Positions 57,564 to 64,000 of a stretch of 64,000 nucleotides of DNA are shown here, one piece after another. This DNA comes from Triangularia verruculosa (Eukaryota; Ascomycota; Sordariomycetes; Sordariales; Podosporaceae). Within the stretch, counting starts at the first letter, position 1. The number at the start of each line of letters is the position of its first letter. Both the position numbers and the translations under genes were made by a program. The DNA lies in the NCBI GenBank assembly GCA_033296885.1, contig MU863956.1:1-64000 (forward strand), in the 5' to 3' direction. The notes under the pieces were generated by a model. That model made no database searches. It was given only the letters and a program-made list of their open reading frames with translations, and was not told the DNA's origin.

Positions 57564-59256
57564 ATGACCAAGGTCTTTAGGGCAGAGGAAGGCATGTCTC
57601 CCTACAGGCAACCACTTAAAAATGAAGCCATGACTGACCGCTCATTTAGTCGCCAAACACAACACGCCAGAGAGCTGCTGGGTAGTCCTCCACGGCGCAG
57701 TCTACGATGTAACAGACTTCCTCCCCTCCCACCCAGGAGGCTCCAGAATCATTCTCCAGCTTGCCGGCCGAGACGCCACTGCCGAGTATGACCCCATCCA
57801 CCCACCAGGGACCTTGGAGGACAACCTCCCTGCCACCGCCAAACTCGGCGTCGTCGACCCCGAGAGCCTCAAAAAGCTCCAGCGCCAGTCCAATGCTGCC
57901 AACCCAGCGCAGGAAGCAGCACCGCCTCCTCCTCCACTCCATCATCTCCTGAATCTGGACGAGATCGAAGCCGTCGCGAAAACTCAAGTGTCCAAGAAAT
58001 GCTGGGCCTACTACTTCTCCGCTGCCGACGATCTAATCTCCAAGGCTTACAACAACACTGTCTACCGCAACATTCTCCTCCGGCCCCGTGTTTTCGTCGA
58101 CGTCACCAAAGCAGACACCGCCACCTCCATCCTCGGCGGTGCTTTCAAGCTGTCCACCCCCCTCTATGTCTCTCCTGCAGCCATGGCCCGTCTGGCGCAC
58201 CCGGACGGAGAAGCGGGGATAGCAAAGGGCATCTCCCGCTTCGGCGCCATGCAGCTCGTTTCCCACAACGCCTCCATGTCACCGGAGCAAATCGTCGCCG
58301 ATGCCTCCCCCGATCAGATATTTGGCTGGCAGCTCTACGTACAAAACGCGCGCACCAAATCCGAGGCCATGTTGGCTAGGATAGCCAAGCTGCCGCAATA
58401 TAAATGCGTGGTGCTCACCCTTGATGCTCCTGTCCCTAGCAAGAGGGAGCACGATGAAAAGGCCGCGCTGGAGGCGGAGCTGCTGATTGAGGCGTCAAAA
58501 TCAGAAGAGGAGAAGGAAAAGGCGAAGAAGAGACCGAATTCAAACAGCGGGGTCGGGCAGCAGTTGTTCTTTGGCACGGCGGCGGATTTAACCTGGGATA
58601 CGACTTTGCCGTGGCTGGCAAAGCATACCAAGCTACCGATTGTGTTGAAGGGCATTCAGACGCATGAGGATGTTTACCTCGCTGCGCAGTATGCGAAGAA
58701 ACACCCTGGGACTGTCAAGGCGGTCATTCTGAGTAATCACGGTGGTAGGTCGTTGGACACGGCGCCACCAGCAGTGCATACGCTGCTAGAGTGCAGGAAG
58801 TACTGCCCGGAAGTGTTCGATATTATCGAGCTCTGGGTGGATGGGGGGATCAGGAGGGGAACCGATGTTGTGAAGGCTTTGTGTCTCGGGGCCAAGGCGG
58901 TGGGTGTAGGCAGGGCTGCGCTCTATGGGCTAGGGGCCGGTGGGTGGAGGGGGGTGGAGAGGACATTTGAGAGTAAGTATGGATCTGGTGGGGTTTTTGT
59001 AGTGATCAATACTGACGTGCGCGAAACAAGTCCTCCAAGGTGAGATCCAAACGTGCATGAAGATGATGGGAGCAAAGGACATCTCGGAGCTTGGGCCACG
59101 CTTCGTAAGTTTCCCCGGATTCTAAAGGGGTCCCTGACTGAAAGCTAATTACTTGTATCGCAGATCAATAGCAGGGTGGTCGAGCGGGACGTCTTCGACG
59201 GCGGGGCTGGCCTCGACAGGTCGGGATTGTGGACGTCTCGTGCTGCCAAGCTGTAG
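57564..59256 (+). CDS. Flavocytochrome b2-like L-lactate/2-hydroxyacid dehydrogenase
   Basis: Four exons: 57564-57591, 57650-58972, 59031-59104 and 59164-59256. They give 505 residues. The first intron is GC-AG; the following two are GT-AG. The N-terminal cytochrome b5 domain begins MTKVFRAEEVAKHNTPESC and has heme ligands H37 (HPGG) and H60 (PIHP). The FMN domain has the 2-hydroxyacid oxidase features LTLDAP, VLKGI and NHGGRSLD with catalytic H373. It oxidises a 2-hydroxyacid, typically L-lactate to pyruvate, passing electrons from FMN to heme. Yeast Cyb2 carries a mitochondrial presequence; here the heme domain starts at residue 1, so a cytosolic location is likely. A Glu/Lys-rich loop (about 275-300) matches the variable loop of the family. 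Confidence 0.9.
57592..57649 (+). other. GC-AG intron
   Basis: Exon 1 ends GAGGAAG and the intron starts GCATGT, has a CTGAC branch-point-like site at 57634-57638 and ends TTTAG. Joining GAAG to TCGCCAAA yields the conserved EVAKHNTPESC of cytochrome b5-FMN enzymes; no GT donor gives this frame. Confidence 0.75.
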
Positions 59257-61969
59257 GCGACTTTGCGGGGAAGACGTGCCAAGCTGGCAACGGCTGGAGA
59301 TGTTGAAGATCTTTTGCATGACGATCTTGTACCAGCCGAGGTGGCATGTGGTTCGATGGGTGTTTCTGTGTTCTACCTACCTAGATGATTACCTCCGGAT
59401 TACTAGAAGGAAAGGTGTTTCAACCTTGAGAAGTAACATATCCAGGTGATTCCCCATTTGTCTTGCTTGCATGAACAATGTGTCCCTTGAATTTGACGAG
59501 TCTTTGTGAGCGACTGGGGACCCGGCTGACACAACTTGGCCAACCTGAGATGTTAGTGCTGAAAGCAATGTGGTTGCCAAAACCGTTCCATAGTAACCTT
59601 TGAACTCTGGCCAGTGATCAGTCTGAGGTTCAGATGATGTCAAATCGATGAAGGCGGTGCCGTCGGGATGCTGCATAAGGCACAGCCATAGCCAAGACGG
59701 CTGTTCGAGGCTCTGCGGGCGCCAAATCTGCAAGGATGTGCTCCGTAAGCTGGTCTCATGATGTCCGCCATTCTACCACATTACCTACCAGATGAGCATC
59801 AGGAGCTTGTCTGTGAAATCGAAAGGGTGACGCCAGAATTGTGTACAAGAATCCGAGCTGAAGGGTCTAAAAATCGGTATTGGCAACTGCCCAACCTTGA
59901 TTGGCTTTCCAAACATTCATCTCGGTCAGTTTTGGGAAGGTCGGACAGGTACAGAGAAGTGCAGGTTTTCATAGACATAGGCAGGCACCACTTCAATCAA
60001 TGGCATCCGGGGATTTTTCAGGGACGCAAATTTGCACAATCGAGGTGTTGCGACCTGTTTTTCTGAGAGGACAGAATCCAAATTGCCCGCTGGCTTCGTG
60101 GCATCGAGAATTTCGTTGTGGTTGCATCCTGGAACCGGGCCGACCAGTCGCAAGCATCCATCCTAGGAAAAGAACTCAAGCTTCGGTGTCAAATCTCCCA
60201 GTGGATCGCGTGGGCACCCTCTCCACTGGTCCACTCTCAACAACACGGACCGTATCGACTCGTACAAAGTGCTCCACGGAAATGCAATTGTTGAACTCGA
60301 CGGAGTCGTTGACGAACTGGCTGAGAGCTGGTGGTTGTGGTCATCAGGTCAATGGTAAAAGGCGGTTTGAAGTTGACAAAAATATTCACATGCAAGTGTC
60401 GACAAAATGATACTCGGCCCCCTTAACCTAATGTAGGCGAACGTTGGACCAACAGGCACTCCTGCAGGCGACAATCATTGGAGAAATACCTTGGCCACAC
60501 GACTCCAAAAGTGCTGTGTGTCCAATAGTGAGAAAGGCTTCACGCCTCCGACGCCCAAATCCAGGTCTTGAGCTTCATAGCTTCGGCGGAGTTGACCCAA
60601 ATTTTTCATGTGCTCCATCCATGCCGAGGACCTTTCCCTGTCGAACAGGGATCTCTGCAGACGGGGAGGGTCCCCTTGACGCCTCTCCCCAGGAAATGCG
60701 GGGCAGAACACGAAATGATCTCTTGGCACCATCCTCGTTTGGGCAGTCACGCCCGTTGTTCGTTCAGTCTCGACCCTCAAATCTCGACTGCGCGAGGAAT
60801 GAAGCCATTTTCTGCAGAAGCAACTCGCCGCGATAATGCCCAAGTTGACAGATCCGAATATTCTTTTCAGCGGGCTTTCCAACGGTATGCTAGAGAAGGC
60901 GAGTACCTAAACAGCCGGGCTGATATCATATGGCCTGCGAGTCAAGAGCGAGCACCTAGCACAAATATTAGCTGTGCAAACTGTTGCCAACCACAAACCT
61001 GCAATCTGTCTCGCCAGGCCTGAGCTACCTGCATGTGCAGAGGGCCTTGCTAGACTTTTTGCGGTTAGAGATGCCTCCCCGCAGGCACTCCCCACGAATT
61101 GTAACAGGAGCTTTTCTCCACAGGTGCTCACAGCTTCCATATTCTTTCAAGCCGTCGACAGCAATAAGTGCGGATACGGAAGCCATCGCCTCGCGCAGCT
61201 GGAGCAGTCAGCATGTCAGGATGGGTTGGCCCCATTTCCTCCACATTCCCCGCATTGTCAGTCTCGGGCCAAGATCTCTAGGCACTGAAAAAACTCCCTT
61301 CTCCAGGCGACGGTGACAATTGATGGTGAGACCCAAATTGACAGTCGACGTGAAGGAGAAGCTGTCCGGATTGGTATAGGAAAGCTTCACTGACATCACC
61401 ACATTGAGCCAGCTGACATGTTTGGTGTTCAGATGAAAGAAACGTCGATGAAGTGGGTGGCTTTGATCTGATCTTGGCGCTCGGCACGCTTAGCCATGTC
61501 TCGCTGACTTCCTTGGGGTAAGAAAGGGTTAGGGTACCAGCTGGCGGACGTGACAAGACAGACTGCGGGGGAAGCAGGGCAATTTGGCAATAGCTCGGGC
61601 GACCTACTTGAACAGGCTAGAGGGGGGCTCAAGACGAGACCTCGCAACCGGTGGCAACCAGGATCCATTGTCTTTCAGACCAACACAGCTTGCCATCAAG
61701 GGGAAGCAGCGACAGAAAGCGACGATGGCCGACCCTTGCTCTCCCAATCTGCAAGCTCGCCGACAGGCAATTCCCTTCTCGACCACTCAGAGCTCTTGTG
61801 TTCATGACACACTTATAAGTGGTCAGCCCTGTTGCCCTCCCGCGACTCTTATACCCCCTTCCTTCCTCTTTATGCCGTTTCGTCCTCTTCCGTCGATCCA
61901 CCAATTCTGCACTCTTCCATTCCGAAGTTTGGGGAAGACTGGTATCGAGTTCAGACACAGTTCTTCAAC
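59257..61969. other. Unassigned 2.7 kb after flavocytochrome gene
   Basis: Open frames of 60-150 codons occur on both strands. Minus-strand frames at 59389-59733 and 60475-60882 have the most protein-like composition and could be parts of a decayed gene, but I recognise no domain and could not join them. Confidence 0.35.
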
Positions 61970-63139
61970 ATGGCCGACGCCGACAAACCCGTCGCTACTA
62001 CCAGCGAGAATGTTGTTGAGAAGCCACGGAGACGCGGGTGTGTAGGACACTGCGTCAGGTTCTGGTGGGTATACTTGATCGTACTCGTTGTCCTCACTGT
62101 TATCCTTGTGCCTGTCATGTAAGTGTTCATCCATTCTCTGTTGTGGCTGCTTACAGAGGATTGTTACTCACTCATCCGCCAGTCTCTTGGTCGCTGTCCC
62201 CAAGATTGCTCAGTCGAAGCTTGATGATGCCGAGCTCATTCTAGATGGCATCACTGTCACCAACACCGAATCCAAGAGGATGACCATGGCCATCAACAGC
62301 ACCATCAAGAGTGACGGAAAAGTCCACGCTACCATTGAGCCCTTCCTTGGTGTCATGTACCTCGAGGACCTTCCGGGCCACACTCCTTTCGCCAGCATCA
62401 ACTTCCCCGAGACCACCAGCGAGGCTCTTCAGACCGTCAACGTTACCCAGACCCTTGACATTACCGACGTGGATGCTTTGACCACCTTCAACACATGGCT
62501 GCTCGCCAATGAGACCCTGAGAGTGACCGTCTACGGTGAGACCGGCATTCACGTCAAGGGTATCTCCAGACGATACCCAGTCACCTTCAAGAAGACCGTG
62601 GAGATGCCTGGTCTTCAAATGCTCGCCGGTACTTCCGTCAACAAGACCACCATCAACCTTGATCCTGTCAACAACTTCAACGCCACCACCTGGATTCCCA
62701 ACCGCTCCAAGGTTTCTTTCGAACTTGTAAGTCTATTCTCGAGGAAAGGGTTTCATTTCATTGAGCCTCACTAATCTCCGAAACTCAGGGCAATGCCACC
62801 TTCCACAACTACCTTCAGGGCCAGGAGGTTGGCACTGTCTTCATTGACAATCTCTTCCTCCGTGCCGGCGAAGTCAACGAATACAAGATGCGTGCCACCA
62901 TCGAGCAATCGCCTGTCCTCGAGGCTCTTGGCAAGTCGCCTGCCTGCGACAAGGACAATGGCTGGCTCGATTTCCAGATCCGCGGCAAGACTGTCACCAA
63001 CAACGGCCAGGACCTTCCTTATTTCGCCAATGCCTTGTCTACAGCCAACCAGACCATTCCTATCGATATCGGCGGTACGTTGCAGCGGTCTTTGGGGCTG
63101 ACCATTCCTTGCGGCGGCCTTGGCGGTGGTGACCACTAA
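61970..63139 (+). CDS. DUF3712-type single-pass membrane protein
   Basis: Three exons, 61970-62118, 62183-62726 and 62789-63139, with introns of 64 and 62 bases, give 347 residues. A short charged N-terminus (KPRRRGC) precedes one membrane segment (WVYLIVLVVLTVILVPVM, continuing across the first intron). The long remainder is predicted to be luminal or extracellular and carries many N-glycosylation sequons (NST, NVT, NET, NKT, NAT, NRS, NQT). This is the layout of fungal DUF3712 proteins, which have beta-rich luminal domains of unknown function, often placed at the vacuole or cell surface. No enzyme motif is visible. Confidence 0.85.
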
Positions 63140-64000
63140 ATCATGCGATCATGTCGCAAACCACACACCCATTTGGAATTTATCAATTGCTTAATGCCGG
63201 GTCGGATTGGCGGAATTCTGTGTTAATATTTGCTTTTGTTGTTGTCGTTGTTTTTGTTGTTTGAGAGCCGAGATACCACTGTATAGCCTTTTTTGCTGCG
63301 ACGAGATGATGCAATGTGGAAAAAAAAGATACCAATGAGGTTCATGGTCTGAACATGGGGAAAGGGAGGCACAGCTTAGCCGGTGCTATGGGAAGGCGTT
63401 GGGGGTGGGTATGTAAAGTAGGTACTTTTATATGGACTACCTATGTAGACCGCAGTACCTCTTGCTGCAAGTCAGTGAGAGGACTGACTGGCCAATAACG
63501 TGATGCCTTCTCGTTCTTCAGCAGTAGTGTCACTATGTTATCTACGTGAAGTTGAGATGAAAAATCATTTCCAATTCCAATAATTCTTTTGCCGCTTAGG
63601 CCTCAGACCCCGCAGTGAGGATCTGCTCAGAACAACGCATCGGCCGCACTACACAGATTGATCTTCAAAAGACATTGATATTTCGATGTGTAAGCTAGGC
63701 TTTTAGGAAGGCAAAGTTAGGTATGAACTGATACCTGTGTAGCAAGGGCACAGCCCGGAATATGTATGCCCAAGGTCCGGCCTAATTGGCTCCCACAGGC
63801 AGAAAGGCCTCGACAATTACATCTATGACTTCGTATTGACAAGTTACATGCTGCATTCTTACTTTCCGTGCTGTTGAAGCGCCGCATTCAAGTTTATGTC
63901 CGGTCCAGCGGTCTGGCTAAAGTGGATTGACGCCTGGCGCATAGCCCGAGTGTCTGTTTCTTTTCTGTTGCCAGTTGGACGTGACAAACTACAGTTATCA
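63140..64000. other. Terminal intergenic stretch
   Basis: 861 bases with the likely 3' UTR of the DUF3712 gene (repeated GTTGTTGT units near 63235-63262). No gene recognised before the window ends. Confidence 0.45.

Overview
The window looks like nuclear DNA of a filamentous ascomycete, most likely a Sordariomycete. The evidence is short GT-AG introns of about 46-180 bases, fungal gene families (COP9 subunit CSN4, fungal Zn-cluster-type regulator, NACHT-type NLR remnant, DUF3712 protein, AAL-like lectin), and C-to-T type stop codons in a transposase and an NLR relic that suggest repeat-induced point mutation. I see no tRNA, rRNA or CRISPR array. Exon joins below were read by hand from splice signals, reading phase and family similarity, without transcript data.

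Region by region. 1-2.4 kb is repeat-derived: a broken pogo/Fot1-like transposase, a possible copia-type LTR and AT-rich degenerate DNA. 3-16 kb is an accessory-looking block: a fucose-lectin-like gene with a candidate UGA-CUA readthrough extension, a cytosolic-type tyrosinase, a TauD-like Fe(II)/2-oxoglutarate dioxygenase, a frameshifted GNAT acetyltransferase and a Zn-cluster-like regulator. 16-19.3 kb holds an NAD-dependent epimerase/reductase and an eight-exon glutamine synthetase. 19.3-36.9 kb is gene-poor: a protoglobin, an NLR pseudogene, and a 54-residue Cys/His-rich protein isolated between about 7 kb and 5.4 kb without a recognisable gene.

37-63 kb returns to ordinary gene density: an SNF2-family ATPase, a large F-box/LRR protein with a 988-base first intron, the mitochondrial J-protein Jac1/HscB, an amidase divergent from an MFS transporter across a GATA-rich promoter, CSN4, an SGNH hydrolase, a flavocytochrome b2-like lactate dehydrogenase that uses a GC-AG intron, and a DUF3712 membrane protein.

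Functional links. Glutamine synthetase, the amidase and the GATA-rich amidase/MFS promoter touch nitrogen metabolism, though they are not adjacent. CSN4 and the F-box protein both belong to cullin-RING ubiquitin ligase biology. The lectin, tyrosinase, dioxygenase and regulator could form a small accessory module, but this is inference. The strongest unusual signal is the lectin stop codon: UGA followed by CUA and then 83 in-frame codons of Gly/Asp/Trp-rich sequence.
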